Of a DNA stretch of 64,000 bases, positions 1 to 6,835 are shown piece by piece. The stretch lies in NCBI GenBank assembly GCA_021796435.1, contig JAJYXM010000016.1, positions 1,217,580 through 1,281,579 of the forward strand. The letters are read 5' to 3'. The notes beneath the pieces were generated by a model that was given only the letters and a program-made list of their open reading frames with translations, ran no database searches and was not told where the DNA came from. Position numbers and translations under genes: made by a program. Numbering within the stretch: the first letter of the stretch is position 1; every line of letters begins with the position of its first letter. This DNA is from a bacterium (GTDB lineage Bacteria > Patescibacteriota > Patescibacteriia > 2-12-FULL-60-25).

Positions 1-397
1 CCTCTGACGTCTCACCGACATCATGGGTAAGCTTCAGGCCGCGTGTCGAACGCAACAGGACATGCGCCCAGGGGTTCTGGCGGAAGCTGGCTTCGATGGC
101 ACGGACGATCGTCTTGTGGTGCCACGCGGATCCGTACGGGATCCTTTCGCCATTCCACCAGATATATGTTCCCGCACCGCCGTGGGTGATGTCGTATCCC
201 ATTCTCTTGGCGGTGACGCCGGCGGAGGCGAAGGCCTTCTCGCGCAGCGGATGACCCGGGGGGAATTTCGTCCCTTGGATGAAGCCTTCGACCGAGGCGA
301 GCGTCACACCATCGAGGACGAAGGGGCGCTTCATGAGATTACTCAACTCACGCTCGCGGATGTCCGCTGACCTGCTGTCTACGTTGATGGTATCCAT
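1..397 (-). CDS. NADAR (YbiA-like) family protein, C-terminus cut by window edge
   Basis: The frame starts at an ATG at 395-397 and runs leftward off the window (132 codons seen). Near the N-terminus it reads LSNLMKRPFVLDG and SVEGFIQGTKF, and later VLLRSTRGLKL. This is the spacing of the NADAR fold (SNF..PF.LDG...SVE...Q..KF, then a late L..T..L.). NADAR proteins hydrolyse N-glycosidic bonds in riboflavin-type intermediates or remove ADP-ribose from nucleobases; which applies here cannot be told. A ribosome site GGAGGT (complement of 408-413) sits 10 nt upstream and a promoter lies at 430-458. It is a single-gene unit like the other ORFan cassettes in this window. Confidence 0.7.
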   Translation of the reverse strand, partial: MDTINVDSRSADIRERELSNLMKRPFVLDGVTLASVEGFIQGTKFPPGHPLREKAFASAGVTAKRMGYDITHGGAGTYIWWNGERIPYGSAWHHKTIVRAIEASFRQNPWAHVLLRSTRGLKLTHDVGETSE

Positions 398-429
398 GAT
401 GGATTACACCTCCGAAAAGACCTGACCAT

Positions 430-458
430 GATTTATCATTTTTTGGGCTGAGGGGCAA
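430..458 (-). promoter_or_regulatory. sigma70-type promoter of the NADAR gene
   Basis: On the minus strand TTGCCC (453-458) and TAAATC (430-435) are separated by exactly 17 bp. The same spacing recurs in front of most ORFan genes in this window. Confidence 0.5.
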
Positions 459-474
459 GAAAGGTTAAGACAAC

Positions 475-506
475 AAAACACGATGACGTAATTGCCATCG
501 TGTTTT
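475..506 (-). terminator. intrinsic terminator hairpin, copy 2
   Basis: AAAACACGATG and CATCGTGTTTT form an 11-bp stem around a 10-nt loop, with a T tract on both strands. The stem and loop are repeated at 669-703. Each copy follows a CACCA-type tRNA 3' end on the minus strand, so the tRNA-Phe tail and its terminator have been duplicated together. Confidence 0.75.
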
Positions 507-668
507 GCTGGTGCTGACTGGCCTGCCGGTAGGCAGGGGGCCAGGATTTCCGTCGCTGCGCTCCCACGAAAGGGTTTCCACCCTCTCGTGAGCTCTCCCC
601 TGCATCCGTGAAAACCTCACGGTTTTCAAACTTTCCCTTGTTCAATCCTGGCCAGCTCACAGCAATAG
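507..668 (-). other. degenerate duplicated tRNA-Phe 3' piece with palindromes
   Basis: On the minus strand this stretch ends in AATCCTGGCCC (538-548), a hairpin CCTGCC/GGCAGG (522-537), then a CAGCACCA end (509-516). The real tRNA-Phe reads AATCCTGGCCC followed directly by TCGGCACCA, so this looks like a 3' fragment with a palindrome inserted in the acceptor arm. An inverted 14-nt copy of the T arm lies at 640-653, giving a long stem with 538-548. No coding potential is credible; the open frame across it overlaps the tRNA. Confidence 0.5.
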
Positions 669-703
669 AAAAACACGATGACGTAATTGCCATCGTGTTT
701 TTT
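669..703 (-). terminator. intrinsic terminator of tRNA-Phe, copy 1
   Basis: The same stem as at 475-506 lies immediately after the CCA of the intact tRNA-Phe and is followed by a T run. Confidence 0.8.
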
Positions 704-704
704 C

Positions 705-779
705 TGGTGCCGAGGGCCAGGATTGAACTGGCGACGCAAGGATTTTCAGTCCTTCGCTCTACCACTGAGCTACCTCGGC
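705..779 (-). tRNA. tRNA-Phe (anticodon GAA)
   Basis: A complete 75-nt cloverleaf: acceptor GCCGAGG pairs with CCTCGGC, the anticodon stem AAGGA/TCCTT encloses the loop CTGAAAA with anticodon GAA, the T arm is intact and CCA is encoded. Its 5' end abuts the stop codon of a GIY-YIG pseudogene (780-1014), beyond which lies a second copy of its own 5' half (1016-1094). Confidence 0.95.
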
Positions 780-1014
780 TTAGATTCTATCTTTTAAATA
801 CCTTCTGCCAAAACCCGTCTTAAAGTACTTTTCTCTAGCAATCGCCTTTTCTCGATCAAGACAAGCTTCGTAGTATATTACTTTCCATGGCTTGTCGGGT
901 CGAGTGGCATCTACTTTACCGCTATTATGTTCATGCAACCTTCTTTTAAGGTCCTGAGAATCCTACATATCTTTTGTTTGTCTTAAGACTTTCAAGTACG
1001 TAGGTGTAGTGCAT
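780..1014 (-). pseudogene. GIY-YIG endonuclease relic inserted at the tRNA-Phe anticodon loop
   Basis: Translation from the ATG at 1012-1014 gives MHYTYVLESLKTNKRYVGFS, the GIY-YIG N-terminal motif. After GFSGP the frame breaks; a one-base shift restores LKRRLHEHNSGK, then KPWKVIYYEACLDREKA and KTGFGRRYLKDRI before a TAA at 780-782. This matches the usual length of about 80-90 residues for the small single-domain GIY-YIG nucleases common in CPR genomes. The reading frame fills the gap between a tRNA-Phe 5' half ending in CTGAA (1016) and the intact tRNA (779) almost exactly. The frameshift is real in this sequence, so the protein is probably dead, unless there is a sequencing error. Confidence 0.8.
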
Positions 1015-1015
1015 A

Positions 1016-1094
1016 TTCAGTCCTTCGCTCCCCGCCCGCAACGCCTCGCAAGCTCGGCTTGCGTGGCGGGTGGGTACCACTGAGCTACCTCGGC
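1016..1094 (-). other. tRNA-Phe 5' half with a palindrome in its D loop
   Basis: Positions 1075-1094 carry the first 20 nt of tRNA-Phe and 1016-1030 carry the next 15 nt (GAGCGAAGGACTGAA), ending in the anticodon loop. Between them, in the D loop, lies a 44-nt GC-rich palindrome (1031-1074). Apart from that insertion the 35 nt are identical to the intact gene. The fragment starts 9 nt past the mgtC stop codon. Confidence 0.85.
1031..1074. repeat. GC-rich palindrome, family 1 copy
   Basis: The two arms begin CCCGCCCGCAACGCC and end GGCGGGTGGG around an apex AAGCTCGGCTT. A near-identical palindrome lies at 61198-61238 and a shortened one at 44652-44686 in opposite orientation. Differences between copies fall at paired positions. 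Confidence 0.75.
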
Positions 1095-1102
1095 GGGAAT
1101 TT

Positions 1103-1588
1103 TTATTTTTCGCACTTGTCCTTCTTGAGCAATCGGTTGATGAAACCTTTGCGTTCCGCTTCATCACCCATCAGCTTGGCATCCAGAGGTCCGAAGATGG
1201 CCAAGAGTATCAGCGCGATGAGCGATACGGCGAGCGCGATCTCGTAGAACCCGAAACCGCAAGCGATGCCGATACCGGCGACGACCCACATGGTCGCTGC
1301 CGTCGTCAGACCGCGGACAGTCCCGGCGGATTGGATGATGGCTCCGGCTCCCAAGAAACCGATGCCTTGAACCACAAGCGATGCGATGCGCGTAGGATCG
1401 GAGATCGTGGGCGCGAGCGAAGCGGCGAAGATGCCGCTGATCGTCATGGATGCGGAACCGAGCCCGATAAGGGCATTCGTCCTCACGCCGGCCGGCTTTC
1501 CCCTGACTTCGCGTTCGATGCCAATCAGGCCGGTCAACACAGTCGCCAGGACCAAACGTACCAAGATGTCTTGTATAGGGAGCTCCAT
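1103..1588 (-). CDS. mgtC: MgtC/SapB family membrane protein
   Basis: 161 residues. The N-terminal half carries the MgtC signature: RLVLATVLTGLIGIERE followed by GKPAGVRTNALIGLG, with Asp/Glu-containing membrane segments and a Gly-rich stretch GFLGAGAI. Four or five hydrophobic segments are visible, with a short basic cytoplasmic tail. Family members act at the inner membrane in adaptation to low magnesium or in modulating ATP synthase; the role in CPR is not known. The full-length MgtC C-terminal ACT-like domain is absent, as in SapB-type members. Its 3' end is 9 nt from the tRNA-Phe 5' fragment, so read-through could transcribe the tRNA locus. Confidence 0.85.
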   Translation of the reverse strand: MELPIQDILVRLVLATVLTGLIGIEREVRGKPAGVRTNALIGLGSASMTISGIFAASLAPTISDPTRIASLVVQGIGFLGAGAIIQSAGTVRGLTTAATMWVVAGIGIACGFGFYEIALAVSLIALILLAIFGPLDAKLMGDEAERKGFINRLLKKDKCEK

Positions 1589-1652
1589 AAGGACGGCGGA
1601 ATAATAACTTTTCTGTCGATTTTCCGCAAGTCTCTGGAGTGGATTAAAAGCC

Positions 1653-1681
1653 TTGCCAAGTCCGGAAGTATCAGGTAATCT
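1653..1681 (+). promoter_or_regulatory. promoter of the split tRNA-Ile locus
   Basis: TTGCCA (1653-1658), a 17-bp spacer and TAATCT (1676-1681) lie 14 nt upstream of the tRNA-Ile 5' fragment rather than directly before the intact tRNA, so the whole nested array appears to be one transcript. Confidence 0.5.
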
Positions 1682-1695
1682 AGGCGCACAAATTA

Positions 1696-1731
1696 GGGCG
1701 TGTAGCTCAGGTGGTTAGAGCGTCACACTGA
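1696..1731 (+). other. tRNA-Ile(GAU) 5' half, ends inside the anticodon
   Basis: 36 nt identical to nucleotides 1-36 of the intact tRNA-Ile at 1782, stopping after CTGA, that is after anticodon position 35. The missing 41 nt occur at 1899-1939, so the two halves add up to a complete 77-nt tRNA with no base lost or gained. Confidence 0.9.
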
Positions 1732-1781
1732 CCTGCCCGCCAATGCCTGCGCATTCAAAAATCTATTCGGCCATTATTAGT
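1732..1781 (+). repeat. left arm of the inverted repeat inside split tRNA-Ile
   Basis: Begins CCTGCCCGCCAATGCC and continues with TGCGCATTC and TTCGGCCATTATTAG. It is imperfectly complementary to the right arm at 1859-1898, so the arms could pair and present the enclosed tRNA as a domain. Confidence 0.7.
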
Positions 1782-1858
1782 GGGCGTGTAGCTCAGGTGG
1801 TTAGAGCGTCACACTGATAATGTGAAGGTCCCTGGTTCGAGTCCAGGCACGCCCACCA
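1782..1858 (+). tRNA. tRNA-Ile (anticodon GAU)
   Basis: A complete 77-nt cloverleaf with acceptor GGGCGTG/CACGCCC, anticodon stem TCACA/TGTGA, loop CTGATAA (anticodon GAT) and encoded CCA. It lies wholly inside the 167-nt insertion that splits a second, otherwise identical, tRNA-Ile. Confidence 0.95.
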
Positions 1859-1898
1859 TATAGTGGCCGAGTGCGCAGACATAGGCATGGCAGGCGGG
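1859..1898 (+). repeat. right arm of the inverted repeat inside split tRNA-Ile
   Basis: Ends GGCATGGCAGGCGGG, the approximate reverse complement of the left arm's start; it also shares GTGGCCGAGTGCGCA with the complement of the left arm. Confidence 0.7.
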
Positions 1899-1939
1899 TA
1901 ATGTGAAGGTCCCTGGTTCGAGTCCAGGCACGCCCACCA
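1899..1939 (+). other. tRNA-Ile(GAU) 3' half, starts inside the anticodon
   Basis: 41 nt identical to the last 41 nt of the intact tRNA-Ile, from anticodon position 36 through CCA. A terminator follows at 1982-2012, which supports transcription through this fragment. Confidence 0.9.
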
Positions 1940-1981
1940 TCCCACTCCGCTCCCTGACGGGAGCTTCGAGGGATAAATGGG

Positions 1982-2012
1982 AAATCGTCCCGACAACGGG
2001 GCGATTTTCTTA
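1982..2012 (+). terminator. terminator of the tRNA-Ile locus
   Basis: AATCGTCCCG and CGGGGCGATT pair around ACAA and are followed by TTCTT. Confidence 0.7.
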
Positions 2013-2050
2013 TCCGAAAGATCTTCTGCCTGGACGAGAACCTATAAGGA

Positions 2051-2080
2051 AACGCCGTCGAACGAGAGTTCGACGGCGTT
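2051..2080 (-). terminator. perfect palindrome downstream of the GH15-like gene
   Basis: AACGCCGTCGAAC and GTTCGACGGCGTT form a perfect 13-bp stem with a GAGA loop, 31 nt past the stop codon of the minus-strand gene. Confidence 0.65.
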
Positions 2081-2110
2081 GATGATCGGAAATCCGTTGG
2101 TGTCGTCCTG

Positions 2111-3871
2111 TCACAATACGCCTTGCAGCCATATGAACGCATCCCAGAGAGATGCTTGGGCCCAGGCAAGCGGCGTGTTGACCCCAGCAAAGGCGCGATC
2201 GACGTAGTAAGCAGGCTCGCCGACGGCGCCACCGTTTACACGCACCCATTCCCATGCTTCGGGGACAGACAAGAAAGGACATGGTTGACCGTTGGATTTG
2301 ACTCCGCCTGCGTCAGTAATGCGAGCAAGGGCGCGGTAGAGATGCACCACGGCCTGGCGGAGAGCGTTCTCTTCCATTCGTGCCAGGGACAGCTTCGTGT
2401 CATTGTCCTGGACCGACTTCAGCGCCACCCTGATGCGTTCGACCTGCCGGCTCCATGCACGCGAAAGGTCAGAGACCATGAACCATTCGGCTTCACGATC
2501 AGGGATGGCGAGGGCGCACCGAGCCCGGAAAACTTCGGGGTCGCTGGCATCCTTGGATCCGAATTCCTGCAGCATGCGCATCCGTGGCGGGTTGAGACAA
2601 CCCGTCTCGTCCAGAGCCAGCCAGTAGTTGCAGGCAAGGTACGAGTCAGGCAAGCACTCATCGTCCAGCTGACTCATGCGGAAAGGAGCATAGCGGATCA
2701 TGCCGTGACGGCGCACCAGATGCTTCTCGAGGCTTTCCAGGAGCTCTTCAAAGCGATGGATATCCTCGACGGCATCATCGGAGAGCTTGAGGTCGGACGA
2801 TTGGGCGACGAAGACGAGCGCAGCATCATGCTCGCGGCGGCCAGGGGCTTCGGCCAGATAGTGGGTGCGGACCCGGGAAAGTCCCTGACCGATCAGATCA
2901 TCCAAGCCGTCGAGCCTGCCCAGACAGGTCGGATAACCGGGATAAAGTCGAGCCGCCGTCTCCAACACTTTGCCCCAGACGTCAGGCCGCTCCGACTGCA
3001 GCAGCTTGAGCTTGGCGAATGCGGCACGACCGGCTTCCGCGTCCCAGGTCAGACCACCCGGGAAAGGCATCTCTTCCCAGCACCCGGCTGACGGCGCAGT
3101 GGCGTATCCGATGGCCTCGAGGTATCTCGCGAGATTGGCGACGACGCGCAACCGCGCCGCAGAAGGCGGGACGGCCTCGAGCAGCAGCTCTTCGACGAAG
3201 GCGCCAAGCGCCAACGCATGCGACTCGAGGCGTGCGTTGTTGAACCATTCGGAATCCCGTACGAGCTGTCCGTCGCGGATCCGGAAGATGTGCGCCACGC
3301 CGTTCTTGCGATCCGCCTGGTAATAGCCAGGCTGCGTGATGCAGAGCGAGAACGCCTCGCGCTCGACAGGACCGTCGTAGAAAGTCTCGAGGGTCTTGAG
3401 CACCCTTTTCCGCTGCGCGGGATCGAGTAGGGCGAGCGTGCGCACACTGTCGGTGACCCAGCGATTGATGTGCATGGCGGGGTTCTCATCGGCAGCACAG
3501 GTCGTGACGAGCCCTGTCGCTGCATCGATATTCACCTCGAAAACTCCATGCTCTTGGCAGAGCTCCTGCAGACGGTGGATGAGCAGACACGAAGGTCCCT
3601 CGGTCAGCCACGGTGCGAGCGTCGCACTGTGGACCGAAAGGGTCGTAGATCCGACAACGACCTCGCGTGGTGGAGTCGCTTCCCATGCGTGGACCACACG
3701 CAGCGAGTTCCAGACACGCGACGAGAGCAGATCATCGACACCCAGACCGGTGTCGTGCTCTTTTCCGGCGAAACGCCATGGCGTCTTGCGCCTGGTCGGT
3801 TCGACCAGATCGCGGCCGAGCAGTTCGAGCTCTGAAATGACAGGGAGGATGGGTCTGTTCGGCTGATTCAT
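2111..3871 (-). CDS. glycoside hydrolase family 15-like protein
   Basis: 586 residues, no signal peptide. The middle third resembles the (alpha/alpha)6 barrel of GH15 glucoamylase/phosphorylase-kinase-type proteins: GYYQAD at about 182-187, RLESHALALGAF at 214-225, and YLEAIGYATAPSAGCWEE at about 250-267. The last resembles the family's YW...GxWEE segment with a catalytic-type Glu. The C-terminal part has SYLACNYWLAL and a Trp-rich tail. GH15-type enzymes cleave alpha-glucosidic bonds; the substrate here is unknown, and an N-terminal starch-binding domain is not seen. It is a single-gene unit ending in a palindromic terminator. Assignment rests on motif spacing only. Confidence 0.55.
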   Translation of the reverse strand: MNQPNRPILPVISELELLGRDLVEPTRRKTPWRFAGKEHDTGLGVDDLLSSRVWNSLRVVHAWEATPPREVVVGSTTLSVHSATLAPWLTEGPSCLLIHRLQELCQEHGVFEVNIDAATGLVTTCAADENPAMHINRWVTDSVRTLALLDPAQRKRVLKTLETFYDGPVEREAFSLCITQPGYYQADRKNGVAHIFRIRDGQLVRDSEWFNNARLESHALALGAFVEELLLEAVPPSAARLRVVANLARYLEAIGYATAPSAGCWEEMPFPGGLTWDAEAGRAAFAKLKLLQSERPDVWGKVLETAARLYPGYPTCLGRLDGLDDLIGQGLSRVRTHYLAEAPGRREHDAALVFVAQSSDLKLSDDAVEDIHRFEELLESLEKHLVRRHGMIRYAPFRMSQLDDECLPDSYLACNYWLALDETGCLNPPRMRMLQEFGSKDASDPEVFRARCALAIPDREAEWFMVSDLSRAWSRQVERIRVALKSVQDNDTKLSLARMEENALRQAVVHLYRALARITDAGGVKSNGQPCPFLSVPEAWEWVRVNGGAVGEPAYYVDRAFAGVNTPLAWAQASLWDAFIWLQGVL

Positions 3872-3954
3872 GATTAAACCCCGCTTTTCTTACGGCAACC
3901 TCGTATTCGGAAAAGGACCGTGCCAATCCTACACCTCAAAAGTCTTTTGTCCAG

Positions 3955-3982
3955 AAAACTCCCCGCTTACGCGAGGAGTTTT
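3955..3982 (-). terminator. terminator of the lipoprotein gene
   Basis: AAAACTCCCCGC and GCGAGGAGTTTT form a stem with loop TTAC, with T tracts on both strands, so it may be bidirectional. Confidence 0.75.
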
Positions 3983-4003
3983 ATGTTTGGTCAAAACGAG
4001 AAC

Positions 4004-4588
4004 CTATTCTCCACCGTCGGCGGTGGTGGACGTATCTTCGTCGGTCTGGCTGTAGCCGAGCGTGATCATGGTGCCAGGCTTCTCGTCGCTCGAATTGGGC
4101 CAGATGCTCAAAGCGACCTTCTTGTTGTCCTTGGTGTATTCGCGGTACTCGAGGTTGTTGATGGCCGAACTGCTCTCTTCGGTCCAACCTTCAGCCTTGT
4201 ATTTGGCTTCGTACCATTGCGTCACCTTTTCCGAATCATCCGCCGTCGTCAAAGTGATGTTGGCGGTGTTATCTTTACGTGAGGTGATGACGGAAGCAGG
4301 TTTGGCGCCGTCATAAAGGTAAACGTCGCTGGGGAAATCGCTCGGGATCTTGATGTTCTCGCCGAAGCCGAAGGTGTCTCCGGTCTTGTTGTCCTTGAAC
4401 TGCATGCTGCCGTCGTCGGAGTTCACGTCGACTTTACCGCCGGTGGCTTTGCTCAAGACGCTCTCGGTCACGGATTCAGCCGCCTTCTTGGTCAGCTCAT
4501 CCTGGGCTTTCTGGAATGGGTTGCAGCCGAAACCCATCAATGACAAGGGAACGGCGATGGCGACAACGGACAAGATCTTTTTTTGCAT
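4004..4588 (-). CDS. predicted lipoprotein of unknown function
   Basis: 194 residues. A lipoprotein signal peptide is clear: basic MQKK, hydrophobic SVVAIAVPLSL, then MGFGC with Cys22 as the lipidation site. The mature protein begins with a polar helical segment (QKAQDELTKKAAESVTESVL), followed by a beta-rich domain with IPSDFPSDVYLYDG and VTQWYEAKYKAEGW, a layout I have seen in small CPR lipoproteins without known function. The C-terminus is acidic and Thr-rich. It has a private terminator at 3955-3982 and no operon partner. Confidence 0.7.
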   Translation of the reverse strand: MQKKILSVVAIAVPLSLMGFGCNPFQKAQDELTKKAAESVTESVLSKATGGKVDVNSDDGSMQFKDNKTGDTFGFGENIKIPSDFPSDVYLYDGAKPASVITSRKDNTANITLTTADDSEKVTQWYEAKYKAEGWTEESSSAINNLEYREYTKDNKKVALSIWPNSSDEKPGTMITLGYSQTDEDTSTTADGGE

Positions 4589-4614
4589 ATTTGGTTTAGC
4601 GAATACTTAAGTAT

Positions 4615-5337
4615 TCAGAATATTTCTTTATGTGCCTGTATTTTAACGTTTACCCCGCATTTTTCAAGTATTTCGGTCAAGCCTGTGACGAAGTCCGTGG
4701 GACCACACAGGTAATATTCGGCAGTCGCTGGCTCCGGGACGTGCTTGCGCAAAACCGCCTCGTCGATACGTCCTCGTTCGCCTTGCCACGGCTCCTCGGT
4801 CTCGCCGGTCAGCGTAGTGATGCACGAGAAGTTGGGATGCTCGTCAGCCAGGGCCTTCAATTCAACCAAAAAGCTGAAGGAAGATACGTCGCGATTGGAA
4901 TACAGGAGTATAAGATCGGAATCAGGGTGCGTCATCAATTTTTCACGCAGCATAGAATAGATCGGCGTGATGCCGATGCCTGCAGCCAGCATGACGTGAC
5001 GTTCGGCGCTTTCGTTCAAAGTGAAACGACCGTACGGCCCTTGGACCAAGACGGTATCACCGACCTTCAATTGCTCGGCGCGATGGGTGAAGTCGCCGCG
5101 CAGACGGATGGCCAGATCGATCGAGTCCCTTGATTCGGACGGGGCTCCGGCGATGGAATATGCGGCCTTGGCCCAAATCGTCCCGTCAGGGTTCTGCAGA
5201 TGCAACATGATGAACTGACCGGCCTGATAGACAAAAAGCGGTTCGCCATCAGCGGGCACCAATTTTAGGCCGAAGACTCCTTCGGCGATTTTCCTGTTTT
5301 CGGTTACGCGGAATTTCCGCGGTTCGAGCATTGGCAT
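4615..5337 (-). CDS. FAD/NAD(P)-binding ferredoxin reductase-like oxidoreductase
   Basis: 240 residues from the ATG at 5335-5337, which overlaps the ferredoxin stop by one base (TGATG); an upstream in-frame extension of 19 residues lies inside the ferredoxin gene and is rejected. The N-terminal FAD-binding barrel has AYSIAGAP (about 59) and GPYGRFTL. The NAD(P) domain has AAGIGITPIYSML and the terminal YYLCGPTDFV motif. There is no [2Fe-2S] domain of its own, which fits a two-component system in which electrons move between NAD(P)H, this flavoprotein and the adjacent ferredoxin. The electron acceptor is unknown. Confidence 0.85.
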   Translation of the reverse strand: MPMLEPRKFRVTENRKIAEGVFGLKLVPADGEPLFVYQAGQFIMLHLQNPDGTIWAKAAYSIAGAPSESRDSIDLAIRLRGDFTHRAEQLKVGDTVLVQGPYGRFTLNESAERHVMLAAGIGITPIYSMLREKLMTHPDSDLILLYSNRDVSSFSFLVELKALADEHPNFSCITTLTGETEEPWQGERGRIDEAVLRKHVPEPATAEYYLCGPTDFVTGLTEILEKCGVNVKIQAHKEIF

Positions 5338-5612
5338 CAGAGGGAGATTTCGGAGAGATCGTCTTCGTAAAGATGGATGGCACCGACGGGACAAGCGCGT
5401 GCCGCCTCGATGATGATGTCGCGCGGGTCCATCGTGACGGTATTCGGGGCTTCGACTACGCCGCTCTGGTTCTTTTCTTCGGGACCCAGGTCTTCATTCA
5501 GGATATAGCATTTGCCGTCTGGATTGAGCTTGAACGATTGGGCTGCGATCATGACGCAAGAGCCGTCACCGATGCACACGTTCTGGTCTACTTTGATAAG
5601 CATAATGGCCAT
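5337..5612 (-). CDS. single-cluster ferredoxin
   Basis: 91 residues, or 88 if the second Met is used. Cluster ligands are in CIGDGSC near the N-terminus and in ARACPVGAIHL near the C-terminus, the CxxDxxC...CP pattern of [3Fe-4S] or D-ligated [4Fe-4S] ferredoxins. The central loop is extended by an acidic segment (LGPEEKNQSGVVEA). It is translationally coupled to the reductase downstream, so the two probably form one electron-transfer pair. Confidence 0.85.
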   Translation of the reverse strand: MAIMLIKVDQNVCIGDGSCVMIAAQSFKLNPDGKCYILNEDLGPEEKNQSGVVEAPNTVTMDPRDIIIEAARACPVGAIHLYEDDLSEISL

Positions 5613-5648
5613 AGATTAACGGAGAACCAAAAGTTGCGCAAATGGAAG

Positions 5649-5673
5649 GACCCCGCTTGCGGCGGAGTCCGTA
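5649..5673 (-). terminator. terminator of the 5702-6346 ORFan
   Basis: GGACtCCGCC and GGCGG/GGTCC arms pair across GCAAG on the minus strand, about 30 nt past the stop codon. Confidence 0.55.
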
Positions 5674-5701
5674 GAATCGCAGTCTTCGTGGAGAACAGGC
5701 T

Positions 5702-6346
5702 TCAGCGCCTGCCGCTGAGATAGGTGGCGAGCCACCAGGTAACGGGTTCGACGGGCAAAAGCTCGTCGAGGAACGCAGGGCGCTCATCCGAGGGATGGTA
5801 CCTCAAGTCGTGGGTGATGAGCCTGCCCAGGACGGCATCATGCAGCGCGTCCATGGTCTGCATGTGGTCTAGGATGTCTTCCCGGAGCTTGTTCAACGCG
5901 GACCTGAGGCTCGGGTCTTTGAGCAAGTCCGGAAGGGGTATGCCGCGGCGTACGGCTTGCCACAGACTCTCGAGGTCATCCCGGGCCAAGACGATGGCCA
6001 GGCCGGCAAAGCCCTCCTCTTCCCAAGCGTTGCGCTCGCGGTAGCGGATGGCGCGGAAGGCGCTGGAGAAGGCGAACGAGGTCTTGCGCGACTCTTCGGT
6101 CAACACCGCCATGATGTCCACCTCATGCAGTGCGTCGTGGCATGCCCGCAGCGCGCGACGACGACAAGGCGTGCCGATGGGGCAGAAGCGCAGCAGGCGC
6201 CCCATGCAGACCATGAATTTTCCGGGATTCTCCCGGCCTACCTTCAATGCCTCTTGCAGTACTCCCCTCATGGCCCTCGGGAGCGATTGCGTGTCGCTGA
6301 ACGATTGCGACCAGGCAGCGAGGTACCGAGGGTTACGTTCCACCAT
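5702..6346 (-). CDS. ORFan, unknown function
   Basis: 214 residues, largely helical and Arg/Leu-rich, with no signal peptide or membrane segment. A Cys-containing stretch (MVCMGRLLRFCPIGTPC) and an Arg-rich RRRALRACHDALHE are the only notable features; no family is recognised. The start is fixed by AGGAGG-like SD (GGAGGAAC) 7 nt upstream. It has its own promoter (6380-6408) and terminator, the pattern of the stand-alone ORFan units. Confidence 0.65.
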   Translation of the reverse strand: MVERNPRYLAAWSQSFSDTQSLPRAMRGVLQEALKVGRENPGKFMVCMGRLLRFCPIGTPCRRRALRACHDALHEVDIMAVLTEESRKTSFAFSSAFRAIRYRERNAWEEEGFAGLAIVLARDDLESLWQAVRRGIPLPDLLKDPSLRSALNKLREDILDHMQTMDALHDAVLGRLITHDLRYHPSDERPAFLDELLPVEPVTWWLATYLSGRR

Positions 6347-6379
6347 TGTTCCTCCAATGACTCCTGAATGTGCCCTGAT

Positions 6380-6408
6380 TTCCTACAATATTTTGACGAT
6401 TCGGTCAA
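6380..6408 (-). promoter_or_regulatory. promoter of the 5702-6346 ORFan
   Basis: Minus-strand TTGACC (6403-6408), 17-bp spacer, TAGGAA (6380-6385). Confidence 0.5.
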
Positions 6409-6439
6409 GCTTGAAGGCCTGACTGACGAAAAACTGATT

Positions 6440-6835
6440 TCAAAAATATGCAGCCAAAACTTCGTCTTTCTGGAGTAATTCGACGTTCTTCTTTACCTGG
6501 GTCCAGAATTTCGGATGATGGATGACGCGCACGAAATGGAACCATTTCCGATATAACCGCGGCGGAGCTTGGTGGTGTGCGAGCTCGTGGCAGACGACGC
6601 GCAGGATGGCGTCGAGCTTGCGCGGTTTCATGGTGCGAGGAGTGTAGAGATCCACGGTTATGAGTTTCTCGCCGAGTTTGGTGTAACCGAGGGCGTAAGA
6701 GCGCAGCTTCCCTCTCCCCCGCACACGACGGCGCAACGGACGCAATTCGAACCCGGGCATATCCAAAACCAAGCATGCTCGCTTGAACAGGTGTTCGACG
6801 AGCGCCTCATGCCGTGGATCGATGATGTCGGACAT
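6440..6835 (-). CDS. SprT/YgjP-like zinc metallopeptidase domain protein
   Basis: 131 residues. The zinc-binding motif CHELAHHQ (HExxH) sits at about residues 82-89, followed by a downstream HHPKFW segment that could provide the third ligand, as in SprT/YgjP/WLM-type proteases. Upstream, LGYTKLGEKLITVDLYTPRTM has the strand arrangement typical of the family ahead of the helix with HExxH. The protein is compact and cytosolic, with no signal peptide. Substrate unknown; relatives act on DNA-protein crosslinks or are uncharacterised. Confidence 0.75.
   Translation of the reverse strand: MSDIIDPRHEALVEHLFKRACLVLDMPGFELRPLRRRVRGRGKLRSYALGYTKLGEKLITVDLYTPRTMKPRKLDAILRVVCHELAHHQAPPRLYRKWFHFVRVIHHPKFWTQVKKNVELLQKDEVLAAYF

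Noticed and set aside
507..668. SRP or 6S RNA in the stem-rich stretch next to tRNA-Phe
   Set aside because: The conserved SRP GGAAG/GCAGCC apex and the 6S open-bubble layout are absent; similarity to the tRNA-Phe T arm explains the sequence better.
436..765. 109-codon minus-strand frame across the tRNA-Phe region
   Set aside because: It overlaps the tRNA and both terminator copies; the repeated peptide arises from the repeated hairpin.
1732..1898. Group I or group II intron in tRNA-Ile
   Set aside because: At 167 nt, of which 77 are a tRNA, the insertion is far too short and shows none of the conserved core elements.
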